From: Boswellia sacra
Taxonomy: Eukaryota; Streptophyta; Magnoliopsida; Sapindales; Burseraceae
DNA: 64,000 bases
Assembly: GCA_013180625.2 (NCBI GenBank)
Contig: SNVD02003385.1
Coordinates: forward strand, 1-64,000
Reading direction: 5' to 3'
Positions 1 through 10,861 of this stretch are shown piece after piece. The notes below the pieces were generated by a model. The model made no database searches. It was not told where the DNA came from and saw only the letters and a list, made by a program, of their open reading frames with translations. Within the stretch, counting starts at the first letter, position 1. Each line of letters begins with the position of its first letter. Made by a program: the position numbers and the translations under genes.

Positions 1-404
1 TTTTTTCAAAAATTGTTGTTTCATCCCATCCCATGAAATGATGGAATTCGACCTCAAATTTTGTAGCCATGTTCTAGCTTTATCTTTTAAAGAAAAAGGA
101 AAAAGCTTTAATCTAATCGTGTTTATGCTACAATTTGGGTCAGTGTAGGAGATACATACCTCTTCAAAGAGTTTCAAGTGCGAATATAGGTTTCCATGTC
201 AAGGCCATGAAAAGTGGGTAGAAGTCGAACAAAACTTGGTTTGAAATTGAAATGGATTGAATCTGGAAGAGAAACTACACAAGATGGTGCACTAGTCCTT
301 ACCGGATTCATGTAGTCTTTGAGGGTTCTTCGTTGGTTTTGATCATTTTGTTGCGAACGGTTGTCCCCTTCATCCGTGAATATTTCCTCATGATTGTCGG
401 CCAT
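1..404 (-). pseudogene. Ty3/gypsy gag, 5' part, frameshifted
   Basis: This is the N-terminal part of a plant gypsy capsid (gag) polyprotein. Translation starts at the ATG at 402-404. The run reads through residues typical of the family, including DYMNP, SAPSC, FNFKP and LLPTFHGLD, then stops at 174. The same protein resumes in another frame (around 180 down to 1) with HLKLFEEVC and later KDKARTWLQ. One frameshift near 180-190 therefore breaks it. The gene begins about 180 bp inside the primer-binding site, as expected for this element. The rest of gag and all of pol lie beyond the left edge of the window. The lineage is Athila/Tat-like, judged from the primer site and the gag start rather than from reverse transcriptase, which is not visible. 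Confidence 0.75.
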
Positions 405-582
405 ATTTTCTAAGGAAGATGATGTTTTCTAACAAGTCTACCACTAGATGTTCGTGACCAAATTTTCATGCAAGAAAGAGAGAAGAAAAGAGAGCAAAAG
501 ATGAACACACAAAGAAAAATAAAAAATTTAAATCTAAGATGAGAAAAGAGAATACTTACAATTTTGCACGCCAATTTTTACC

Positions 583-601
583 TTCCCCGGCAACGGCGCC
601 A
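583..601 (-). other. Primer-binding site of the gypsy element
   Basis: On the minus strand this reads TGGCGCCGTTGCCGGGGA, the primer site known from Athila/Tat gypsy elements, which is complementary to a tRNA 3' end (tRNA-Asp in Athila). It lies 6 nt inside the LTR edge, as expected. It fixes the orientation: the element body runs leftwards off the window. Confidence 0.85.
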
Positions 602-607
602 AAAACT

Positions 608-2015
608 TGACACATCCAAAAAAAGATTGTCTCTCAAGTATAGGAGTGTCGAAGTAATAAACCCGGTGAGACCGGAGTCGATCCACGAGGAAGGGGATTT
701 TAGCGCTACAAATTATAAGCTAAGCAATATGATATGAATGATTGAAAGGGATGGCAAGATAATATCACCAAATATGAGCAAAGAACAAGTTCTTAGACAA
801 TAAATGAGATTAATTAAAATACAAGAGAAATTATCACAATAATAATGAAGGCTAAGGTTAGAGGATCTGCCTTTGATATTTTAAATAAGGATAATTATTC
901 CATTTTAGTTATATGAATTATATTTGTTTCATTACCAATATTTATACCACTTCTTGTAAATGGGTTCAAGCATCCAATGTGCCAATCACCATATGTCTAC
1001 AACAAATCAAGGTTCCTAACTAAACTTGTGTCGGTAAAGAAGAACCATACGACGTCTAGGAAGGATCCAAGCATTTGATGTACCAATGATTGTCTACAAT
1101 GGATCAAGACCTCCACCTTACGAGTGGTGTCAAGATTGATTAAGAAATTAAATATAAATCATATTGAATAAACATTAAAAGATTAAGATTATTAAGCACA
1201 TATTAAGGGTTAGAGAATCCTTATTCTCATATCAAGGGTTTCACCCTTTCACCTTAGCAAAAGAGAAATTAGAAGAACATTACAATAGAAAGAAAATAAA
1301 ATGCAAGAAAAAGGAAATTCATTAATAACATAAACACACAAAACACAATACAAGATTCTAGCCAAAGCCAAAATGTTCCAGCCAAGGCCAAGATGATCCA
1401 GGCAAGGCCAAGATGCCCTAATGGGTCACAAGCACCTCTATTTATAGATACATCCAGGGGCAAACTTGTCAAATTACAAGGGCATAATTGTCAAATATTA
1501 GTTGTAAATATCTTTGACAATTGAGATCATTAGGCACCGAATTTGACCATCAATTTTGACATTGAAATGTTGACAATTTTAATCATATATCTTCATGAAA
1601 GTTGTATATATTTCTCTCAGTTTTCTAGAACATATTTATTTGTACAATTTGGATACGTATTTTGAGAGATACGGTCCAAATACTGAGGCCTGGTCAGACT
1701 GGGCCGAGACTATAGATGGGTTCACTTCAAGCCCAATTTTGGTCCACTAAGAGCCCGAATTTGATGATGCTTGTGAAATACAATCTTGTAGACAATTGAA
1801 TCAGCTTTCCAAAACATTAAGAATTACACCATTCTAATCTATAAATAGAGAGTTATTCCCATTTTACTGAACCTATAACAAAACCAAAATTAAGAGAAAT
1901 TAATTCCAAAGATGCAAATGCTACAAATATGTTTAAGTTAAGGAATTTAATGACACTATTAATGCAATATGATGAACTAAACTCTTATTAAACATGCATA
2001 TTTAAGTGTTCATCA
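608..2015 (-). repeat. 5' LTR of gypsy element (1,408 bp)
   Basis: On the minus strand the LTR starts TGATGAACAC at 2015 and ends GTGTCA at 608, with canonical TG...CA ends next to the primer site. It is non-coding, carries no long ORF of its own and is AT-rich. The second LTR is outside the window, so insertion age and target-site duplication cannot be read here. The flank beyond 2015 begins tttat. Confidence 0.75.
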
Positions 2016-4182
2016 TTTATATAGTGGTATGCCTGGACGAAATCTCCTAAAAATCCTATAAAAATTCTAATCAAAATCATATTAGGATTAGGAGAAATAA
2101 AATAGGAAGATATATAATTAGACTCCTAAAGGAATTAGGACAAATAAATATTCTCCTATTCTAATTAGGATACAATATACTATATCTTAATCTAAAGAGA
2201 TAATTAATACAAATATATACTTTCTATTTCAACTAGGATTCCAAATCTAAACTTATTCCTATTTTAACTAAAATTCTCCTAATACAAAACATCTATATAA
2301 AATAAATGAGATTAGAAAAATATTCATATTTAATGTTTTTATCACATGATGACAAATCATTCATGTGCAATGCACATGCCACGGTTAGAACCAACACAAA
2401 TAATGGACAAAAAAGAGAAAAATCCTGATAAATTAATCGATAAACAAGATTGATATTCTAATAATTAAATAAAGAAACAGAAATATTTTAAAAAATAGTT
2501 GAATGTAGTTGATCAATCGTAATGGAATAGAATAACATAATATTGTTACAAAAAATTTTTTGGCCTTTTGTTTTGCTTATTTAATTATTTTGACTTCAAT
2601 TCTGGGGCAATTTCATCGAAAACCCAATTGTTGATGCACTTGACAGAAGGACTGATTCTATTTCCCCCATATCATAATCTAAAGGACAGTTTTTTTTAAT
2701 ATGTTTTTTTAATTACAATTTCATCTTTTATTAAAATTACTTAATAACCTAAATATAATAGAACCAATCAACATTTATTTATGTATTTTTAATTTCAATT
2801 GATTACGAGAGCCTTAAAGCAAGAGTTATTGCAAAAGTAATCCAAATCTCATCTCAAATGTTACAGTAAATGAAGTGTCATTTATTGAATAGATAACATG
2901 ATAATATAATAAATCATTACATTATCAACACATTCATTTGATAATTATTAATTGAATATATCTAATTTCGGATACAATTTGGAATGAGTATCATATTTAT
3001 GAATATGGATAACCTAATATAACAATTCCGTTCACCTCCCTTAAAGTTAAGTTTTTGGCTAAGTACACCAAAAAAATATGTTACTAATAAAATTTCCCTC
3101 AAACCTAAGTCTAATTGTTATACAAAACCTAAGTCAAATTGTCCTCAAACCTAAGTCTAATTTCTGCTCTCTTTTTGGCTAAATCTCTTATTGTTGTATT
3201 AGCTGCTGGTTTGAAGATCCATCAAAGCTTTGAAAGAACTTCGTCTGAACTTGAGCAATTTTTTTTAAATCTATTTAATTGGTTTTAATTGGCAAATCTA
3301 GGTTTCACTTTAATTGGTCCATTGTATTGGACCTAGAAGAGATAAATAATCTACTGTAGCCTTGAGAATATGATCTCCACGTTGTGGGGTAGTCAATTAC
3401 AAGGTGGAAATGTCCTCTTCATTTTCTAGAAGTAAGCCTTAGCAATATAGGGGGAAATAAACCTATCACACTATTTTTACACACTGTAAATAATCTATAC
3501 TTGTCCGCTGTGGAAGAAAATGATATTGAAGTAAAGGGCCGTTAAAGCGAGATGGAAGAAATTGATTCTGAACTAAAAGGTCATTAAAGCAAGATGTAAG
3601 ATCGCTAGTTCTCTTGAAGAATCTCATCCCGGTTAAGCAAAGAAGGATTCAGGATAACCCAGGAGTTTGTGATTAAAAATAATAATAATAATCATAATCA
3701 TACCTTTATGATATTGTGATTTTTATTACTATCACTTTATTTCATCATATGTAAAAACTGCCTAAATTTCGTGGAATTTTTGTGGAACCTAATTTTAAAA
3801 AATTGGCTACATTAGAATTGAGATACGAACTAGCTATAGCTAGATGATTAAAAAAAAATTGAAGAAAGAGTTTGTTTATCAAAATTTTGGATGTAAATAG
3901 TCTCACCCTTGAAATAATAGAGGGTAAGATATGGTCATTTTTACTATTTAAATTTTAAGAGATTTAAATGTTGAAAGTTATTTATTAATGTCGGGTCATA
4001 GGGTGTCAACCTATAAAGATACAAATAAATTAATAAATAGTTAATTTTGATGTTTTTTTTAGGGCGTACAAAGTTCCATACAAGTTTTCAGTAATTTATT
4101 TCTTTCAATTCAAAAGTCTGAATAAATACTGATGTGACATATTAAATATTATTAAAATAATTTAAAAGTCAAATAGGATAAA
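2016..4182. other. AT-rich intergenic DNA, no gene
   Basis: No coding exon could be supported. The stretch shares blocks with other parts of the window: 2494-2580 resembles 12243-12327, and 2990-3030 resembles 12972-13012. Bases 3185-3335 resemble the intron downstream of the OSC3 exon-2 remnant at 31683-32000. These are probably decayed pieces of duplicated OSC-flanking sequence. Confidence 0.5.
3185..3335 (+). repeat. Relic of OSC intron 2 sequence
   Basis: Phrases such as tgtattagctgctggttt, aagatccatc and the following caattttttaaa...ttaattggttttggca-type run occur in the same order as in the intron that follows OSC3 exon 2 (31683-32000). Here they are interrupted by fewer bases. No OSC exon was recognised next to it. 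I infer an older OSC duplicate of which only intron sequence is left. Confidence 0.4.
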
Positions 4183-4190
4183 GTAATATT

Positions 4191-4703
4191 AGGGGTAAAA
4201 ATTTTTTACACGGCCCGCGAACACGATACGAACACGACACGAACACGCAACACGATTAATAAATGGGTCGGATTAGTGTTGAAGGTATTCAACACGTCAA
4301 CCCGTTTAATGACACGAATAGTTAAATATATTTTGTATATCCTTAATATGTAAATTCATTCGATGATATAAATTATTATCTACTTACAATATATATATTG
4401 TAAAACTGAAATTTTTATACTATAAAATAAATTAATTTGTAAAATAATAAATTATGATGATTTTAATAATATTTTATACTAATAATGATTTATATTTTAA
4501 AAATAATTTTAATTTATTTAAATATAGAGAATATAATATATTATGTATTACTAAGTTAAACAATTAAGTAAATTATGCGAATTAAATATGACACAATTAC
4601 GACACATGGGTAACACATTTAATAATCGGATAAGTTTAGGTTTCATATTTTGACACGAATAATTAAATGGGTCGATATGATATGACACGAATTTCACCCA
4701 TTA
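4191..4703. mobile_element. Non-autonomous hAT-type element (513 bp)
   Basis: The element is bounded by 8-bp direct repeats, gtaatatt at 4183-4190 and again at 4704-4711, the target-site length of hAT transposons. Its left end reads aggggtaaaa and its right end tttcaccca(tta), a short imperfect inverted pair. The subterminal parts are rich in acacgacacgaacacg-like repeats, and the centre is AT-rich and non-coding. There is no transposase, so it would need an autonomous partner. Confidence 0.65.
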
Positions 4704-4711
4704 GTAATATT

Positions 4712-5491
4712 AAGAAGATGAAAATGCTTATAATACCATATCCATCTTCCTCTCTAGAGAAAACATCAATTCGAGTCAATCCCGTAAAAATTAATCATTT
4801 CGATGGAGCACTTAATGTAACAAAACAAAACATATATACATTTGTTAAATAAAAATCAATCTCTGACTGTATAGTTTCCTTCTGCCCAGAAACAAGGGCG
4901 TAGCCGGCAAGGGCCTACCACAAAAGGTCTTATACTAATAGGAGGGTCTACAAGAGAACAAGTATAGATGTATTTCATGTAATAATTACCTACAAGGCCC
5001 ACTTCGAAGCTGGAGAATTCAGGATCTTCATTATATTCCTTATGTAGAGATCCCAAGACAAGCGAATATTCTTAGGACAAGTATCCTAATTCATATTCTT
5101 GACAAGAACCGCATTTGAACCTTGTTCTACTTTCAACTCGTGGTCACTTACACGTCTGATTCGTTAGGGAAACCATCATCAACAAAGTTCTTGAATATCA
5201 CTTGCTTGTTGCCTGTCATCACTCCACCGGAATATCACTTCTCTCCATTAATATCACTTGCTTTGCCGTTCAACCGGTGGAAGCTACGATTTGCTTCCTA
5301 AAGTATAGATTCGACTCCGCCGAACCGGCATCACTATTTGAAGCGCTAGATCTTATTTCATCGGTATGCCCAATTCTTATTAAATTGTAAATGATAGACT
5401 CTACATATATTTTTAGGAGATAAAAGATTGTATTTTTATGTGAAAGAGATTGATTACAACTGATGTTTTCTCTAAAGACCAGGGTAGATAT
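4712..5491. other. Intergenic DNA, no gene seen
   Basis: The open frames here are short and lack recognisable motifs. The last 5 bp (5487-5491, gatat) form the left target-site duplication of copia A. Confidence 0.5.
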
Positions 5492-6040
5492 TGTTATACA
5501 CAAGCGGAAGCGGTAACCAAAAGAACAACCCAAAATGCACAACCATAACTATGCCAGATAATTGAATATAATAGCAACTAAAGAGGCAACCAATCAACCA
5601 CAATGCAGAAATAGAAAACATACCAGGATTTAATGAGGTTCGGTATTAGTACCTACGTCCTCGGGTGCCGCTGAAGAAACTTTCCACTATCTTCAAAGAG
5701 AATTACAACTTTTGAGCCACAATACAAATACCACAACTATTGAGCCAAACTGCAATTAACCAAATAGTTAGGCCAAACTGTAATTACCCAAACAATTGGG
5801 CAATACTACAAATACCCAAACCAAAGGGAGAAAAAGCAAATATTACAAACTTTAAGGTCCTTAATGAAAGGCCCTTAAACTAAGAGGTCTTATATATGAG
5901 ACCTTACAAATAGAGGGGGGTGAAGGATATTTCACTTGGAACACAAAATAATTTCCCATATGGCTTATTTTATAAGAGCCATATGAAACCCATTTTTGGA
6001 GGCTCACCGATGTGAGATTTCATATGAGCCAAAAATAACA
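5492..6040 (-). repeat. 3' LTR of copia A
   Basis: It begins TGTTATTTTTGGCTC on the minus strand (6040) and ends in ...ACA at 5492. It is 549 bp and the same length as its partner at 10308-10856, with TG...CA ends. Confidence 0.93.
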
Positions 6041-6243
6041 AATCTCCACCTTAGCGAGTATGTCAACCCACCACAAAACTCTTCTTTTTCCCATATTCTC
6101 TATCACAACTGCAACGCCTTCAAATGCGCCCACTGGCGCGGTCAAACTCGCACAATGTTGATCAAGTCCAAACAATGACTGAACTTGATCGCTGTCACAA
6201 CCTTAGTCAACATATCTATGGGATTCTCGGCAGTCTCAATCTT

Positions 6244-9200
6244 CTAAAGTAAGATTCTCCCTTCATCAATAATCTCCCGCACAAAATGATACCGAACATC
6301 AATATGCTTCGTACGAACATGGAACACTGGATTCTTCGCTAAGTGGATAGCACTCTGACTGTCAGAATAAAGAGTAATCTTCTTCTGCCCAATTCCCAAT
6401 TCATCCAGCAATCCCTGTAACCAAATAGCTTCCTTCACAGCCTCTGTCATAGCCATATACTCTGCCTCCGTAGTAGACAAAGCCACTGTAGACTGTAAAG
6501 TAGACTTCCAACTCACTGGTGCTCTTGCAAGAGTAAACACATAATCCGGTTGTCGACCGACGTTTATCCAAATCACCAGCATAATCTGAATCAACATAAC
6601 CAATGGCATACTGACCACATGTATCATCCTCTCTCAAAGACTAAGCCAACATCTACGGTTCTCAACAAATACCGTAGAATCCATTTCACTGCTTGCCAAT
6701 GTCCTTTACCAGGATCATGCATATACCTGCTCATAACTCCAACTGCATGTGAAATGTTGGGTCTTGTACACACCATAGCATACATCAGGCTACCAACTGC
6801 ATTAGCATACGGAACTCGAGACATATACTCTCGTTCCTCATCTGTACTAGGAGATAAAGATGCACTGAGTTTCATATGAAGAGCAAGTGGGGTACTTACA
6901 GGTTTAGACTGCTCTGTAATGCCAAACCGCTGTAATACCTTCTTCAGATACTGCTTCTGAGTCAAACAAATCTTGCTTCTCCCTCTATCTCTGCTAATCT
7001 CCATGCATAGAATCTTCTTAGCTTCACCCAAATCTTTCATCTCAAACTCTCGATTCAACTGAGCCTTCAACTTTGCAATTTCTTCAACATTCGTCGATGC
7101 TATCAACATATCATCAACATACAAGAGTAGATAAATGAAAGAACCATCATGTAGCCTCCGAAAATATACACAATTATCAAATTTGCTTCTTGTGTACCTC
7201 TGACCCATCATAAACCGATCAAATCGCTTGTACCACTGTCTGGGAGATTGCTTCAAACCATAAAGCGATCTTTTCAATTTGCAAACCAAATTTTCCTTAC
7301 CAGCAACTTTGAATCCCTCTAGCTGAGTCATATAGATTTCCTCTTCCAAGTCACCATGTAAAAATGCAGTTTTTACATCAAGTTGAACTAGTTCCATATT
7401 CATCTGAGCTACCAAGGCTAACAAAATTCTAATGGAAGGATGTTTCACAACTGGAGAAAATACCTCATTGTAGTCAATTCCTTCCCTCTGAGTGTAGCCT
7501 TTAGCCACCAACCTTGCCTTGTAGCAAACGTCATTCTTGTCAGGAAATCCATCTTTCTTTGCATATACCCATTTGCACCCAATTACCTTTTTACCCTTCG
7601 GTAGTTGAGTTAGGTCCCAAGTTTCATTCTTCTGAAGAGACTGCATCTCTTCGCTCATAGCTGTCTTCCACTCATCAACTTCAGAACATCTGACTGCCTC
7701 TCTATAAGTGGAAGGAACATCAGCATCTACAATTAGAAGTGCATAGGCCACCATATCAGCAAATCGAGCAGGTCTGCGAATCTCACGTCTTGGCCTATCA
7801 ACTGCAACAGATTCTTGTTGCTGTTGAGGTTCCTGAGTAGAACCATCTCCATCATCTCCCAAATCATCCTCTGTCATAGAAGTACCATCATCTGTCTCAA
7901 CAGATCTAACTGGGTTCAATATCGTCGTTTCAAACTCCACCTGTTGCTGAGTATGCTCCACCTGTTGTGGAGTACCATTCACCTTTGTCTGGTTTTCTGA
8001 TTTCTTCAACATTGAAGACTCATCAAATGTCACATCTCTGCTGGATACAATCTTCCTAGAACTAGGACACCAAAGACGATATCCTTTTACTCCAGAAGCA
8101 AATCCCAAGAAAATCGCTTTCTTGGCTCTAGGATCCAACTTAGATTCTTTCACATGATAATATGCAGTGGAACCAAAAATATGTAAAGAATCATAATCAG
8201 AAACAGGTTGTCCAGACCATACCTCCAATGGAGTTCTATCACCAATAGTAGCTGAAGGTAGACGATTAATGAGATGACACGCATAAGTCACAGCCTCAGC
8301 CCAAAATTCTTTGCCCAACCCAGCATTGGACAACATACACCGAAATTTCTCCAGCAATGTCCGGTTCATGCGTTCTGCCACCCCATTCTGCTGCGGTGTA
8401 CCTCTAACAGTAAAGTGACGTACAATACCTTCATCTTGACACAATTTCAAAAACTGATCACTGCAATACTCACCACCATTGTCTGTTCTGAGATGCTTGA
8501 TCTTCTTGCCAGTTTGTGTCTCAATCATCTTTTTCCATTTAAGGAAAGCACGAAGTACATCATCTTTTGATTTCAAACAGTACACCCAAGTTCTTCTGGA
8601 AAAGTCATCAACAAAAATAACAAAGTAGTGCCTACCTCCCATAGATGCGGTTTTAGTAGGTCCCCACACATCTGAGTGAACGTAATCAAGAATACCCTTA
8701 GTATTATGAATAGCGGTGCCAAATTTCACTCTCTTCTGCTTTCCCAGAACACAATGCTCACAAAAATCCAGCTTGCAGGTCTTTGCACCTTTCAAAAAGC
8801 CTCGTTTCACCAAACTGAATAAGGCTTTCTCACCTGCATGTCCCAAACGCATATGCCACAGTCTCGTGATCTCTGAATCTGCATCATTATCAGAAACCGT
8901 AGCCGCTGATCCAATAACCGTACTACCATTATAGTAATACAAGTTGTTCCTCCTAGTGCCTTTCAATACCACAAGAGCGCCTGAAGTGACCATCAGAATA
9001 CCATCTCGAATAGATATGCCACAGCCTTTAGATTCTAAGGCTCCCAAAGAGATGAGATTCTTCTTCAACTTCGGTACATACCGAACATCTGTCAAAACTC
9101 TAGTCAGTCCATCATGATTCCTCAATCGGATCGAACCTATCCCAATAGTATGGCAAATATCATCATTACCCATATACACAACTCCACAATCAAGCTCCTC

Positions 9201-10142
9201 AAACTGAAAGAACCAATCCCGATGTGGACACATATGATAAGTACAACCCGAATACATAATCCACTCATCAGAAACGGAAGTGGATGGATGACCAACTAGA
9301 CATATATCTGAATCACTATCATCCTCGCGCTCAACAATACACGCATCAGAAACAGTCTTACCCTTATCTTTCTTTTTCAACTTAGGACAATCTTTCTTCC
9401 AATGCCCTTTCTCACGACAAAAGGCACACTCATCTTTTCCTAATCTACCCCTCGACCAAGATTTTCCCCTTTTTCCTGGTTTCCTACTTTGACTATGCCC
9501 TCTCACTATCAATGCATCTACTGACTCATTCCTATGTTCCCTTTGATCTTTCTTACAAATTTCATAATTCAACAAAGCAGAACAGACTTCTTCAAAAGAT
9601 AGTTTATCTTTCCCATGGATAAGAGTAATGCACAAATGATCTAATTCATCCGGAAGTGAGCCAATCAATAGCATAGCCCTAATTTCATCTTTGAAGGTTT
9701 CATCTAAGTTTAAAAAATCAGCAATTAACTTATTAAACTCATCAATATGAGAACTGATGCTCGTACCTGGTTTCAACTGGAGATGGAACAATCTCTTCAA
9801 TAGGTACAGCCGATTCTCATTGCTTTTCTTCATATATTTGTTCTCCAGCGCCTTCCACAATTTGCTTGTAGATGTCTCCTTAGTGAACTGATACTTTTGT
9901 TCTCTACACAAGCAAGAGCGAATCAACCCACAAGCTTTTATATTAAACCTGTCCCAATCTCTTGCACTGATATCTTCTGGTTTTGTTTCTTCCAGAACAA
10001 TATTCAAATCCTGCTGATACAACCCGTCCAACACCTCACTCTGCCATAAGCCGAAATTATTTCGGTCATCAAATTTTTCAACATCTATTTTTGCATTTGT
10101 CACAGTCACTGTCTTCTCAGGTACAGTTGACGATGATGCCAT
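6244..10142 (-). pseudogene. Copia A gag-pol polyprotein, decayed
   Basis: The main open frame runs 10142 to 6624 (1,172 codons) from MASSSTVPEK. In order it shows a UBN2-type gag, a CCHC zinc knuckle (CAFCREKGHWKKDC, about residues 239-252), an aspartic protease, an integrase (HSDVWGPT, LRTDNGGEYCS) and a reverse transcriptase with YVDDM. RNase H continues in another frame (6627-6244, ALSTTEAEYMA). Compared with copia B, the break at about 6630 and a second near 6550 are frameshifts, and a CAG-to-TAG change ends the frame at 6244-6246. The protease motif reads M-Y-S-G where copia B has M-D-S-G, so the catalytic Asp codon (9252-9254) is lost. The polyprotein should not be functional. Confidence 0.92.
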
Positions 10143-10293
10143 AACTACCTCTCACAAATAAGCTCGATATATAAATCACCAATAACCAAGCTCCAACAAA
10201 CTATTATATTCAATAACTAGCAATCCAAAATCAACAGTCCAGAACAGTAGTAAGTGCTTCAATGAAATAGCCACTAACTACCCAAAACCTTCG

Positions 10294-10305
10294 GCTCTGA
10301 TACCA
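10294..10305 (-). other. Primer-binding site of copia A
   Basis: On the minus strand this reads TGGTATCAGAGC, the standard plant copia primer site complementary to the 3' end of initiator Met tRNA. It is 2 nt from the LTR edge at 10308. Confidence 0.92.
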
Positions 10306-10307
10306 AT

Positions 10308-10856
10308 TGTTATACACAAGCGGAAGCGGTAACCAAAAGAACAACCCAAAATGCACAACCACAACTATGCCAAATAATTGAATATAATAACAACTAAAGA
10401 GGCAACCAATCAACCACAATGCAGAAATAGAAAACACACCAGGATTTAACGAGGTTCGGTATTAGTACCGACGTCCTCGGGTGCCGTTGAATAAACTTTC
10501 CACTATCTTCAAAGAGAATTACAACTTTTGAGCCACAATACAAATACCACAACTATTGGGCCAAACTGTAATTACCCAAATAGTTAGGCCAAACTGTAAT
10601 TACCCAAACAATTGGGCAATACTACAAATACCCAAAACAAAGGGAGAAAAAGCAAATATTACAAACTTTAAGGTCCTTAATGAAAGGCCCTTAAACTAAG
10701 AGGTATTATATGTGAGACCTTACAAATAGAGGGGGGTGAAGGTTATTTCACTTGGAACACAAAATAATTTTCCATATGGCTTATTTTATAAGAGCCATAT
10801 GAAACTCATTTTTTGAGGCTCACCGATGTAGGATTTCATATGAGCCAAAAATAACA
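10308..10856 (-). repeat. 5' LTR of copia A
   Basis: It is the partner of 5492-6040, 549 bp, and is followed at 10857-10861 by the duplicated target gatat. It should carry the element promoter. Confidence 0.93.
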
Positions 10857-10861
10857 GATAT

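Larger units (their letters stand above)
5492..10856 (-). mobile_element. Copia A: full-length Ty1/copia retrotransposon (5,365 bp)
   Basis: The element is complete. Two 549-bp LTRs (5492-6040 and 10308-10856) flank a single gag-pol region on the minus strand, and the 5-bp target duplication gatat lies at 5487-5491 and 10857-10861. A primer site complementary to initiator Met tRNA lies next to the 5' LTR at 10294-10305. A polypurine tract (AAGGTGGAGATT on the minus strand, 6041-6052) lies next to the 3' LTR. Domain order and motifs suggest the Tork/TNT1 group. The LTRs differ by only a few substitutions and no large gaps, so insertion is fairly recent. Coding defects (see the gag-pol entry) make autonomous activity unlikely. 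Copia B at 38778-44141 is the same family in the opposite orientation. Confidence 0.95.

Noticed and set aside
1269..1472. 67-codon Leu/Phe-rich frame in the gypsy LTR
   Set aside because: It lies fully inside the non-coding LTR and has no motif.
6550..9299. Plus-strand open frames across copia A (for example 8274-8570 and 8716-8934)
   Set aside because: Antisense shadows of the minus-strand gag-pol. The same frames appear opposite copia B.
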